Shown here: positions 1-6,488 of the stretch, piece after piece | Layout of the letters: the number at the start of each line of letters is the position of its first letter | Position numbering within the stretch: position 1 is the first letter of the stretch | Assembly (NCBI GenBank): GCA_036311245.1 | Contig: JAXJQH010000120.1 | Location: 1-9,746 of the forward strand | DNA: 9,746 nt | Source of the DNA: SIG578 sp036311245 | GTDB taxonomy: Bacteria; Bacillota; Clostridia; Oscillospirales; Ruminococcaceae | Direction: 5' to 3' | Notes under the pieces: generated by a model | Seen by the model: only the letters and a program-made list of their open reading frames with translations | What the model was told of the DNA's origin: nothing | The model's database searches: none | Translations under genes and position numbers: made by a program

Positions 1-931
1 CCGCAGAACAGTAGTAGCAAAGGCTCAGCTTTTCTCGGACATTTAAAAATAACTTGGAAAAGGGCGCGCCGCCGAGAATAACCGACATAGCCTTCATAGC
101 AGCCTCGTCCTCGTCGCCAATTTTAGTAGAGCAGGTAAAGCCTAATGAAAGCTTGCTTTGCGTAATGCTGTACCTTTCGGTAAACTGTCTGATTTCTCTT
201 GCGGGAGACTTTATGCACGAGCTAATTTCAAAAGGTTTCTCACGCTCGGCAGAGGAGAGGAAAGAAGAAGTGAAAATCTCTTTTGCAGACGCGGCATCCC
301 CACTGCCTGTAAACATTATCTCGATGCGAGCCTTTTTAAGAAGGGTGTTATAGGCATCAAAAACATCGCGCCTATCCAGAGCTTTTGCACTCTCAAGTGT
401 TCCATATTTGCTCATTGCAGCGGGATGACCTTCAAACATCAGCTGCTGGCATTTTGCCTTGGCAAGGGAAATCTTGTCGTTAAGCTCAGCCTTAATGGAG
501 TCAATGAGTGCCTGCTTTTCTGTTTCAAAGGTTTTCTTAGAAAATGCGCCGCCTTCAATAACAGGGTCAAGCAGTAGGCTGCAAAGTATCTTGGAAATCT
601 CAGCAGTAATATTTTCACCCTCAAGTGAAAAACGGTCATCTATTGCAGAAATGGAAAGGGTGAGTAGCTGAATGTCACCCGCCTTGCGGATGTCGTAGTC
701 GCAATTTGCTCCGTAAAGCGAGCTTAAAAGGCGGGAAAACTGCGCTGCATCAGGGCAGGAGCGAAATCCCTTTCTTAATATAAAGGGCAAAACTGCATAT
801 GAAGCTGCAGTTTCCTCAGACAGCGGAGCTGCAAGGGTAACCGAAATGCGGTTATTTTTAAACTTTTTGTTTCGGATTTCTGTAAAATATATTCCGTCGG
901 AAATTAAAGAGCGATTAAAATCAAGGTCCAT
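1..931 (-). CDS. yfmF: YfmF-like inactive M16 peptidase homologue (EF-P modification-associated), N-terminal part
   Basis: The first 310 codons are visible; the gene continues past the left edge of the window. The ATG at 931-929 is preceded by GAGAGG (940-945), which fixes the start. The protein opens MDLDFNRSLISDG, followed by strands typical of the M16 (pitrilysin/insulinase) fold. Near the left edge it carries a GGAPFSKLFLNVREKLSLCYY segment, the FxxxREKxxLxYY-type signature of the second M16 half-domain. The HxxEH zinc motif expected about 45-60 residues in is absent; that stretch reads LPFILRKGF. This fits the non-catalytic YfmF subunit, which in Bacillus-type genomes sits beside the catalytic YmfH and is linked to 5-aminopentanol modification of elongation factor P. 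The partner would lie outside the window, to the left. Family M16 is certain from motifs; the YfmF assignment is likely; the EF-P role is taken from family knowledge. Confidence 0.85.
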   Translation of the reverse strand, partial: MDLDFNRSLISDGIYFTEIRNKKFKNNRISVTLAAPLSEETAASYAVLPFILRKGFRSCPDAAQFSRLLSSLYGANCDYDIRKAGDIQLLTLSISAIDDRFSLEGENITAEISKILCSLLLDPVIEGGAFSKKTFETEKQALIDSIKAELNDKISLAKAKCQQLMFEGHPAAMSKYGTLESAKALDRRDVFDAYNTLLKKARIEIMFTGSGDAASAKEIFTSSFLSSAEREKPFEISSCIKSPAREIRQFTERYSITQSKLSLGFTCSTKIGDEDEAAMKAMSVILGGAPFSKLFLNVREKLSLCYYCSA

Positions 932-969
932 AAATAAATCCTCTCAAATTTACAAAATTTGCTTTTTAT

Positions 970-999
970 AGTATATCACAAAGCGGCACCAAATAACAA
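970..999 (-). promoter_or_regulatory. Sigma-A type promoter of the yfmF-like gene
   Basis: On the minus strand, TTGTTA (994-999) is followed after 18 bp by TATACT (970-975). The -10 box is preceded by TGA, making it an extended -10. Transcription would start near 963, giving a leader of about 30 nt that contains the GAGAGG ribosome binding site. It lies immediately after the rpmA terminator, so the M16 gene appears to be transcribed independently of the ribosomal operon. Confidence 0.6.
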
Positions 1000-1019
1000 T
1001 AGCTTTTGTCGTTTGTTTA

Positions 1020-1055
1020 CAAAAAAATAAAGTCCCCGCGTGTTGCGGGGACTTT
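1020..1055 (-). terminator. Rho-independent terminator of the rplU-prp-rpmA operon
   Basis: A perfect 11-bp stem (AAAGTCCCCGC at 1029-1039 with GCGGGGACTTT at 1045-1055) closes a 5-nt loop. On the minus strand the stem is followed by A and then seven T (1021-1027). It starts 4 bases after the rpmA stop codon, which places it as the end of the ribosomal protein operon. Confidence 0.93.
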
Positions 1056-1059
1056 AATC

Positions 1060-1344
1060 TTACTGCTCGACGGCGTAAACGCAAACTCTCTTGCGGTCAC
1101 GACCGACTCTTTCGAACTTAACCTTGCCGTCAATCTTGGCAAACAAGGTGTCGTCCGATCCGATTCCGACGTTCTCGCCGGGATGGATGTGAGTGCCTCT
1201 CTGGCGAACGAGAATGTTGCCGGCAAGAACAAACTGACCGTCAGCACGCTTTACGCCAAGGCGCTTGGATTCGGAATCACGACCGTTCTTGGTCGAACCG
1301 ACTCCCTTTTTATGAGCGAAGAATTGAAGATTTAAGCGAATCAT
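1060..1344 (-). CDS. rpmA: 50S ribosomal protein L27 with cleavable N-terminal extension
   Basis: This 94-residue protein is L27, located near the peptidyl transferase centre of the large subunit. Diagnostic segments are AHKKGVGSTKNGRDS, KRLGVKRADGQ and GNILVRQRGTHIHPG. It begins MIRLNLQFF before AHKKG, which matches the Firmicutes-type N-terminal extension that the Prp protease removes after the second Phe; mature L27 would begin at Ala10. The start is fixed by a strong GGAGGTG sequence located 6 bases upstream inside the end of prp. It lies 2 bases downstream of the prp stop codon and is the last gene of the operon. Length and motifs are normal. Confidence 0.98.
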   Translation of the reverse strand: MIRLNLQFFAHKKGVGSTKNGRDSESKRLGVKRADGQFVLAGNILVRQRGTHIHPGENVGIGSDDTLFAKIDGKVKFERVGRDRKRVCVYAVEQ

Positions 1345-1346
1345 TG

Positions 1347-1661
1347 TTACACCTCCGTAACCGTAATGTTGATAGTGCCGCTGTACTGCTCCTGTATGAG
1401 CTCAAGCTGAAGCTTTAGAGCTGAAAGGAACAAATCGGCCTCATTGGTTCTTTTTGCAAGGTTTAAAACGATTTCGTTATCCGAAACCTCAACATCCGCG
1501 GGGATATTTGCACATTCGGTAATACCGTTTAAAACTGTCATAACCGCGCTGGTTACTCCTGCGCAAACGATATCGTGTCCACTCTCGGCATATCCCGCGT
1601 GCCCCTCAATAGAGAAGGCGGTGTAGTTTCCCTTGCTACTGAAAAATCGTGCGTTAATCAT
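1347..1661 (-). CDS. prp: Ribosomal-processing cysteine protease Prp (YsxB family)
   Basis: This 104-residue protein matches the Prp/YsxB family by size, by its place between rplU and rpmA, and by the segment GHAGYAESGHDIVCAGVTS. His21 and Cys33 are the expected catalytic pair (equivalent to H22/C34 described for Staphylococcus aureus Prp). Its substrate is encoded directly downstream: the L27 precursor with the MIRLNLQFF extension. Removing that extension is required for functional ribosomes in Firmicutes that have it. The ATG is 8 bases after the rplU stop codon, and no Shine-Dalgarno sequence is visible ahead of it, unlike both neighbours, so translation is probably weak or depends on coupling to rplU. 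Confidence 0.95.
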   Translation of the reverse strand: MINARFFSSKGNYTAFSIEGHAGYAESGHDIVCAGVTSAVMTVLNGITECANIPADVEVSDNEIVLNLAKRTNEADLFLSALKLQLELIQEQYSGTINITVTEV

Positions 1662-1669
1662 AAATGAAA

Positions 1670-1981
1670 TTAAGCGTTGATAGCTTCGATCTGAACCTTG
1701 GTGTAAGGTTGTCTATGACCGAGTTTACGCTTGCTGTCCTTCTTGGGCTTGTAGGTGAAAACAGTGATTTTCTTCGCCTTGCCGTTCTTGAGGACCTTTG
1801 CGGTTACGGTTGCACCCTTAACATAGGGAGCGCCGATCTTTGTTTTACCCTCGTTTTCAAGGATGATAACCTTGTCGAAAGTAACAACATCGTCAGTGTT
1901 AGCATTGAGCTTCTCAATGAATAAAACATCACCCTGCTCAACACGATACTGCTTTCCGCCGGTTTCGATAATCGCGTACAT
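1670..1981 (-). CDS. rplU: 50S ribosomal protein L21
   Basis: This is L21, a 23S rRNA-binding protein of the large subunit, 103 residues from the chosen start. It begins MYAIIETGGKQYRVEQGD, the classic L21 N-terminus, and ends with the basic KRKLGHRQPYTKVQIEAI segment. An in-frame GTG three codons upstream (1990) would add MPR, but AGGTG (1988-1992) overlaps that GTG and lies 6 bases before the ATG at 1981-1979, so the ATG is the real start. It is the first gene of a three-gene operon with prp and rpmA. Confidence 0.98.
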   Translation of the reverse strand: MYAIIETGGKQYRVEQGDVLFIEKLNANTDDVVTFDKVIILENEGKTKIGAPYVKGATVTAKVLKNGKAKKITVFTYKPKKDSKRKLGHRQPYTKVQIEAINA

Positions 1982-2076
1982 TCTGGGCACCTGCCTCTGC
2001 TGTAATCTCGCTGTTTAAGGCGACGGTAAAACCGTACTTCATTTGGGCATAATACACCCTGCCTCAACCATGCGGC
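1982..2076 (-). ncRNA. 5' leader of the rplU operon, probable L21 leader
   Basis: About 95 nt separate the inferred transcription start from the rplU ATG. The leader contains small hairpins: GGGTGT/ATGCCC around ATT (with G-U pairs), ACGGT/ACCGT around TTT, and TCGC/GCGA around an A-rich loop. Firmicutes commonly carry a structured L21 leader (an Rfam family) thought to allow autogenous control by excess L21. Placement, length and hairpins fit that family, but the match is by position and general structure; I did not verify a consensus. Confidence 0.5.
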
Positions 2077-2082
2077 TTAAAT

Positions 2083-2111
2083 ATGATACCACACACGGGT
2101 GTACTTGTCAA
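2083..2111 (-). promoter_or_regulatory. Strong sigma-A promoter of the rplU-prp-rpmA operon
   Basis: The minus strand has a perfect -35 TTGACA (2106-2111), a 17-bp spacer and a -10 TATCAT (2083-2088, 5 of 6 to consensus). It begins 14 bases after the spoIIR stop codon. Its strength suits a ribosomal protein operon. Confidence 0.85.
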
Positions 2112-2124
2112 GAAATTTTACAAA

Positions 2125-2718
2125 TTATTTTCTTATTTTCAAATTCTCAAAAAACTCAACTATTGCAAACTTTGCCTCATATTTAGGGCTGGTTACGGTG
2201 TCAAGTTCACTTTCACTGAAAACATCCTCCGCCTGCGCGCTGTCCTGAGCTGCGGGGATACAAAGAGCAGGGAACAGTACGCACCACCAGTTCTTGCCCT
2301 CGGCTTTTCCTATTTTAACCTGCAAAGCCGAATATGTTCCTGCAGGCATAGTGTACTCTTCGTATTTGCGTGTTTCAAAATACGTCTCACAAATACTTGC
2401 CTTTACATCGTAGGAATACCCCTGAGCCTCTATTTCCTCGCGAGCAATGCGCTCAATTTCGGGCAAAGCCGCCTCTGCCACCTCTATCGCTTTGCTTAAT
2501 GTAAGACTGCTGTCAAAAAGCTCGCCTGAATGCTCTAAAATCGCGTCCCGCACTGTAAGCTTTAAGCTCTGGTCCTCCTCAGAGTCTGAGTTTGCTAAAA
2601 TATGCAGCCTTAAAACCTCGCCTCTGACATCCTCGCAGCCCCTAGCAAATGCCGAAAAGCTGCTGATAATAACCGATAAGATAAGTCCTACTAAAATTGC
2701 AAATTCTGTTCGTTTCAT
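2125..2718 (-). CDS. spoIIR: Stage II sporulation protein R (SpoIIR)
   Basis: This 197-residue protein matches SpoIIR, the signalling protein made in the forespore and exported to the intermembrane space, where it activates the protease SpoIIGA to process pro-sigma-E in the mother cell. It has an N-terminal hydrophobic segment (residues 6-24) with a plausible signal peptidase site AFA at 23-25. It also has the family blocks RLHILANSD (37-45), LKLTVRDAILE, and GKNWWCVLFPALC (141-153). The ribosome binding site AAAGGA lies about 7-8 bases before the ATG. A sigma-F promoter is expected for this gene; I could not find a convincing one in the 150 bases upstream. No hairpin terminator is visible between its stop and the rplU promoter. 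Confidence 0.95.
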   Translation of the reverse strand: MKRTEFAILVGLILSVIISSFSAFARGCEDVRGEVLRLHILANSDSEEDQSLKLTVRDAILEHSGELFDSSLTLSKAIEVAEAALPEIERIAREEIEAQGYSYDVKASICETYFETRKYEEYTMPAGTYSALQVKIGKAEGKNWWCVLFPALCIPAAQDSAQAEDVFSESELDTVTSPKYEAKFAIVEFFENLKIRK

Positions 2719-2799
2719 ATTTTTTGTCCTTTCTTTTTGTCTTGCAAGGGTATAATTGACTTAAAAAAATGAAACTATTCATAACACGCATTTTTTTGT

Positions 2800-2828
2800 T
2801 TGACTAAAGCTATTTTTGGCTGTATAAT
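2800..2828 (+). promoter_or_regulatory. Sigma-A promoter of copA
   Basis: TTGACT (2800-2805), a 17-bp spacer and a perfect TATAAT (2823-2828) form a near-consensus promoter on the plus strand. Transcription would begin near 2835, leaving a leader of about 35 nt before copA. It points away from the divergent spoIIR. Such a strong core promoter ahead of a copper exporter would normally need a repressor to keep it off. Confidence 0.85.
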
Positions 2829-2834
2829 AAAGGT

Positions 2835-2850
2835 GTTAGCATAAACTAAC
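2835..2850. repeat. Inverted repeat at the copA transcription start, candidate operator
   Basis: GTTAG (2835-2839) and CTAAC (2846-2850) form a perfect 5-bp inverted repeat around six A/T-rich bases. It starts 6 bases after the -10 box, so it spans the expected start site. That position would suit a repressor, but the sequence does not match the TACA-N2-TGTA CopY box or a GC-rich CsoR site, and no regulator gene is adjacent. A short repeat like this could also arise by chance. Confidence 0.35.
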
Positions 2851-2869
2851 TTAAACGGAAGTGAGAATA

Positions 2870-5350
2870 ATGAAACAATACGATATAATGGGAATGAGCT
2901 GCGCCGCCTGCTCTGCAAGAGTTGAAAAGGCGGTGAGCGCTGTAGAGGGAGTTGCATCTTGCAGCGTAAATCTGCTTACAAACTCGATGTCGGTCGAGGG
3001 AGATGTCTCGACCGAGCAAATTATTGCAGCAGTTGAAAACGCAGGCTACGGCGCAAGTGAAAAGGGAACGGCACAGAAAAACGCTCAGAAAACAGAAATT
3101 CAAAACAATGAAGCTAAAACCATTGTTTTAAGGCTTGTTTTTTCCTCGGTTTTTCTGCTTGCGCTTATGTATTTCAGCATGGGAAGTATGATTGGAAATA
3201 TGCTGGGATTTAGTCTTCCATACCTCGTTTTTTTAAATCAAAACCCCGTCGGCGAGGGTGTACTTCAAATGCTGCTTGCCCTTGCGGTAATGATTATAAA
3301 CCAAAAATTCTTTGTAAACGGCTTTAAGGGACTTTTAAAGGGTGCTCCCAATATGGATACACTCGTTGCCCTTGGCTCTGCCGCTGCATTTTCATATAGC
3401 GTGGCGCGCGTTTTTGAGGCGACGCGGTTAGCAGCAAATGGTATCGGCGGGGCATCTCACCTCTTGCACGACCTTTATTTTGAGTCGGCTGCAATGATTT
3501 TGGTTCTGATAACAGTCGGAAAGCTGTTAGAATCCATCTCAAAAGGCAAAACCACCAACGCTATAAAAAAACTGATGGACCTAAGCCCCAAAACCGCCAC
3601 AGTGCTAAAAGACGGTAGAGAAACAGTAGTCCCCATAGATAAGCTTAATGTCGGTGATATTTTTATTGTCAGAGCAGGAGCAAATATTCCCGCCGATGCA
3701 GTTATTATAAAGGGCGAGTGTAGTGTTGACGAATCTGCCCTGACGGGTGAAAGTCTTCCCGTAGAGAAAACGGTAGGGGACAGAGTTTCTGCCGCAACAG
3801 TAAGCCGCTTTGGATATATAGAGTGCCGCGCCGAGCGGATCGGAGAAAATACAACCCTTTCTCAAATCATAAAAATGGTTGAGGATGCCTCGGCAACAAA
3901 GGCGCCAATCTCGAAAATAGCAGATAAGGTTTCGGGAGTGTTTGTCCCTATTGTTATAGTTATTGCTTTGATAACCCTTATAGTATGGCTTCTTTTAGGA
4001 AAGGAAATCGGTTATGCACTCTCAAGAGCAATCTCGGTGCTTGTTATAAGCTGCCCTTGTGCTCTCGGGCTTGCAACCCCCGTTGCGATTATGGTGGGAA
4101 GCGGAGTTGGAGCGCAGCACGGAATATTATTTAAAACCGCCGCCTCTCTTGAGGGCGCAGGCAGAACTCAGATTGTCGCGCTTGATAAAACGGGAACGGT
4201 TACTAAAGGAAAACCCGAGGTTACAGATATAGTTGCCTCAGAGGGTACCACAGAAGACGAACTTTTGGCGCTTGCCTATGCCCTTGAAAAGAAAAGCGAG
4301 CATCCACTTGGCAAAGCGGTTGTAGAATATGCAGAGAAAAAGGGAATAGAGCTTTTAGAAACTGAAAATGTAAGGATAGTATCGGGAAAAGGATTGTCTG
4401 CTGCCTGTAAAGGCGAAAAGCTTGTCGGCGGAAATATTGGCTTTATAGGCGAGGTTGCACAGCCTTTTGAGGCAAAAGGCAGGGCTATTTCAGACGAAGG
4501 AAAAACTCCCCTTTATTTTGCGCTGGGAGATAGATTTTTAGGCAGTATAGCGGTTGCTGACGCTATAAAGGATGACAGCCCAAAGGCAGTAGAGAAGCTT
4601 AAAAAGATGGGACTTCGGGTCGTAATGCTTACGGGAGATAATGAGAGAACAGCCGCCGCTATTGCAAAGCGGGTGGGCATAACAGAAGTAGTATCGGGTG
4701 TCCTGCCCGATGGTAAGCAAATTACAATAGAGGAGCTAAAAAAGAGCGGTAAGGTACTTATGGTGGGTGACGGAATTAACGATGCTCCCGCCCTTACAGC
4801 CGCGGACACTGGCGTAGCAATCGGAGCGGGAGCGGATATCGCTATTGACAGTGCCGATGTGGTTCTTAGCAGCAGCCGACTTTCAGATGTTGCAACTGCC
4901 ATAGCACTTAGCCGCAAAACACTAAAAAATATCTATGAAAATTTATTCTGGGCTTTTATTTATAATGTTATTGGAATTCCACTTGCCGCAGGTGTGTTTA
5001 TTCCGCTGCTCGGCTGGGAGCTTAGCCCTATGTTCGGAGCGGCTGCTATGAGCCTTTCAAGCTTCTGTGTTGTGTCAAATGCACTTCGATTAAATTTCTT
5101 TAAAGCAGAAAAACTAAAACAGAAAAAGGAGAAAAAACAAATGAAAAAAATAATGAAAATTGAGGGTATGATGTGCCCACACTGCTCGGGCAGAGTTAAG
5201 AAAACACTCGAGGAACAAAGCTATGTTATCTCTGCTGAGGTCAGCCACGAAAGCGGCAGCGCAGTAGTAACCCTCTCGGCTGAAACCACAAATGATGCAC
5301 TTAAAACCTTGGTTGAAAACAGCGGATATAAGGTTATCTCTATAGAATAA
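2870..5350 (+). CDS. copA: Copper-exporting P1B-type ATPase CopA with metal-binding domains at both ends
   Basis: This 826-residue membrane protein pumps Cu(I) out of the cytoplasm using ATP. In order it has an N-terminal HMA domain (GMSCAAC, 8-14), membrane segments, the actuator TGES (292-295), the transport-site CPC (395-397), the phosphorylated DKTGT (Asp439), the P1B HP motif (478-479), TGDN (588-591) and GDGINDAP (633-640). The last two helices contain FIYN and MSLSS-type residues typical of Cu(I) specificity. A charged Lys/Glu linker then leads to a second HMA domain with GMMCPHC (Cys769, Cys772). The ATG at 2870 is preferred over the in-frame GTG at 2861 because GGAAGTGAG, overlapping that GTG, sits just before the ATG. 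An internal SD and ATG could also yield the last domain alone. It is monocistronic, ending inside a bidirectional terminator. Confidence 0.97.
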   Translation: MKQYDIMGMSCAACSARVEKAVSAVEGVASCSVNLLTNSMSVEGDVSTEQIIAAVENAGYGASEKGTAQKNAQKTEIQNNEAKTIVLRLVFSSVFLLALMYFSMGSMIGNMLGFSLPYLVFLNQNPVGEGVLQMLLALAVMIINQKFFVNGFKGLLKGAPNMDTLVALGSAAAFSYSVARVFEATRLAANGIGGASHLLHDLYFESAAMILVLITVGKLLESISKGKTTNAIKKLMDLSPKTATVLKDGRETVVPIDKLNVGDIFIVRAGANIPADAVIIKGECSVDESALTGESLPVEKTVGDRVSAATVSRFGYIECRAERIGENTTLSQIIKMVEDASATKAPISKIADKVSGVFVPIVIVIALITLIVWLLLGKEIGYALSRAISVLVISCPCALGLATPVAIMVGSGVGAQHGILFKTAASLEGAGRTQIVALDKTGTVTKGKPEVTDIVASEGTTEDELLALAYALEKKSEHPLGKAVVEYAEKKGIELLETENVRIVSGKGLSAACKGEKLVGGNIGFIGEVAQPFEAKGRAISDEGKTPLYFALGDRFLGSIAVADAIKDDSPKAVEKLKKMGLRVVMLTGDNERTAAAIAKRVGITEVVSGVLPDGKQITIEELKKSGKVLMVGDGINDAPALTAADTGVAIGAGADIAIDSADVVLSSSRLSDVATAIALSRKTLKNIYENLFWAFIYNVIGIPLAAGVFIPLLGWELSPMFGAAAMSLSSFCVVSNALRLNFFKAEKLKQKKEKKQMKKIMKIEGMMCPHCSGRVKKTLEEQSYVISAEVSHESGSAVVTLSAETTNDALKTLVENSGYKVISIE
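5126..5143 (+). promoter_or_regulatory. Internal ribosome binding site and start codon within copA (candidate CopZ start)
   Basis: AAGGAG (5126-5131) lies 9 bases before ATG (5141-5143), in frame with copA at Met758. Translation from here would give a 69-residue protein starting MKKIMKIEGMMCPHCSGRV, the full size and layout of a free CopZ-type copper chaperone (one HMA domain, CxxC). The surrounding A-rich bases look like an ordinary Clostridia gene start. The SD is partly explained by codons for Lys-Glu in the linker, so it may be fortuitous. No product can be proven from sequence. Confidence 0.45.
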
Positions 5351-5389
5351 AAGAAAGCCCCGAGGCAGAGCCTCGGGGCTTTCTTTTAT
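5347..5389. terminator. Bidirectional terminator between convergent copA and potD
   Basis: A perfect 20-bp stem (5347-5366 with 5370-5389) closes a 3-nt loop. The core is GC-rich (GCCCCGAGGC with GCCTCGGGGC) and the outer parts are A-rich on one side and T-rich on the other, so either strand shows a GC stem followed by a T-rich tract. The copA stop codon (5348-5350) is inside the left arm, and the potD stop codon begins at 5393, next to the right arm. Confidence 0.93.
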
Positions 5390-5390
5390 C

Positions 5391-6464
5391 TTAACCTTCG
5401 GTTTTAATGTTTATCCAGAGGTCCTGAACATAGGTGTTTATGTCAGAGGGAAGATGAATGTAGGACTCGCACTTTTTAAGGTAAGCTTCATCAGGATACA
5501 TTATTTTGTTGTTCTTAACTTCATCATCAAGAAGCTCGTATGCAGCGCTGTTGGGGGTGCAGTAGCCGGTAACATCACAGTTTGCAAGAGCATTCTCGGC
5601 TTCCAAAAGGAAGTTAATGTATTTCTCGGCATTTTCCTTGTTCTTACTTCCCTTGGGGATACAAATTGCATCAACAAAACGGTTGGTGCCCTCCTCGGGA
5701 TAGGCAAAAGAGAGGTCCTCGTTTTCCTGCATCATAACCAGTGCGTCACCTGCATAGTAGGTGGCAAGAGCGGCATCGCCGTTTATCATCTTATCATAAA
5801 TTTCGTCCATATAATATCCCTGAACAACCTTTTTCTGCTCAGAGAGCTTGTCAGCGGCAGCCTTTATTTCTGCTTTGTTTGTGGTGTTCTGGGAATAACC
5901 GAGCATAGTCTGTGCAACTGCAAAGGCATCGCGGCTGTTATTAAACATCAGAATATTGTCGGTGTACTTTTCATTCCAAAGAATATTCCAGCTCTTAACT
6001 TCCTCTTTAACGATGCTCTTGTTGTAGATAATTCCAACAGTTCCCCAGGAATAGGGAACTGAATATTCGTTGGTGGGGTCGTAATCGGGATTTTTAAAGG
6101 AGTCCATTATGTTGCTTTCAAAAAGAGGAATGTTATCGAAATTAAGCTTTTCAACAAGCCCCTCTTCAATAAGGCGGGCAACCATATAATCCGAGGGGAT
6201 AATGATGTCATAATCCGCGCCGCCGTTTTTTATCTTGGCGTACATACTCTCGTTGGAATCATAGGTGCGGTATTTAACCTTGATGTTGTATTTTTCCTCA
6301 AACAGCTCGTTGAGGTCAACAGTGCCGTTGGAGCCTTCTGCCATATAAGGACCGCCCCAGTTGTAAACGATTAGCTCACCGTCATACTTTTTGCCGCAGC
6401 CGGGGAGAAGCGTAATGGAGAAAAGAATAAAAAGCGAGAGAAAAACAGATATAATTTTTTTCAT
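5391..6464 (-). CDS. potD: Polyamine ABC transporter substrate-binding lipoprotein PotD
   Basis: This 357-residue protein is the extracellular receptor of the polyamine importer. It has a lipoprotein signal peptide with lipobox LLPGC (lipidated Cys23). The segments YNWGG (34-38), IIPSDYMV (88-95), YSVPYSWGTVGIIYN (134-148), Asp179 in SRDAFAVAQ, and RFVDAICIPKGSKNKE (Asp265) line up with PotD-family ligand-site regions that bind spermidine or putrescine through aromatic and acidic residues. Which polyamine it prefers cannot be read from sequence. AAAGG precedes the ATG by about 7 bases. It is the last gene of potABCD, 24 bases after potC, and ends next to the shared terminator. Confidence 0.93.
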   Translation of the reverse strand: MKKIISVFLSLFILFSITLLPGCGKKYDGELIVYNWGGPYMAEGSNGTVDLNELFEEKYNIKVKYRTYDSNESMYAKIKNGGADYDIIIPSDYMVARLIEEGLVEKLNFDNIPLFESNIMDSFKNPDYDPTNEYSVPYSWGTVGIIYNKSIVKEEVKSWNILWNEKYTDNILMFNNSRDAFAVAQTMLGYSQNTTNKAEIKAAADKLSEQKKVVQGYYMDEIYDKMINGDAALATYYAGDALVMMQENEDLSFAYPEEGTNRFVDAICIPKGSKNKENAEKYINFLLEAENALANCDVTGYCTPNSAAYELLDDEVKNNKIMYPDEAYLKKCESYIHLPSDINTYVQDLWINIKTEG

Positions 6465-6488
6465 AGCTAAGCCTTTCTATATTAAATT

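Noticed and set aside
1006..1335. 109-codon open frame on the plus strand over rpmA
   Set aside because: It spans the terminator and lies antisense to L27, so it is not a plausible gene.
2719..2790. Sigma-F promoter for spoIIR
   Set aside because: A GAATA-like sequence is present but no matching GG-containing -10 box at the right distance, so I do not call it.
4513..4917. 134-codon open frame on the minus strand inside copA
   Set aside because: It is opposite the conserved P-domain of copA (TGDN, GDGINDAP); its content is low-complexity Ser/Pro/Leu and no ribosome binding site is evident. It is a shadow of copA.
5132..5138. A AAA AAC heptamer in copA as a -1 frameshift site
   Set aside because: The reading frame is AAA AAA CAA, so the heptamer is not in the phase required for a simultaneous slip. 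Slippage cannot be ruled out but this site is not a canonical one.
5454..6062. 202-codon open frame on the plus strand inside potD
   Set aside because: It runs antisense to well-conserved PotD segments, shows no recognizable domain and no promoter. It is a shadow of potD.
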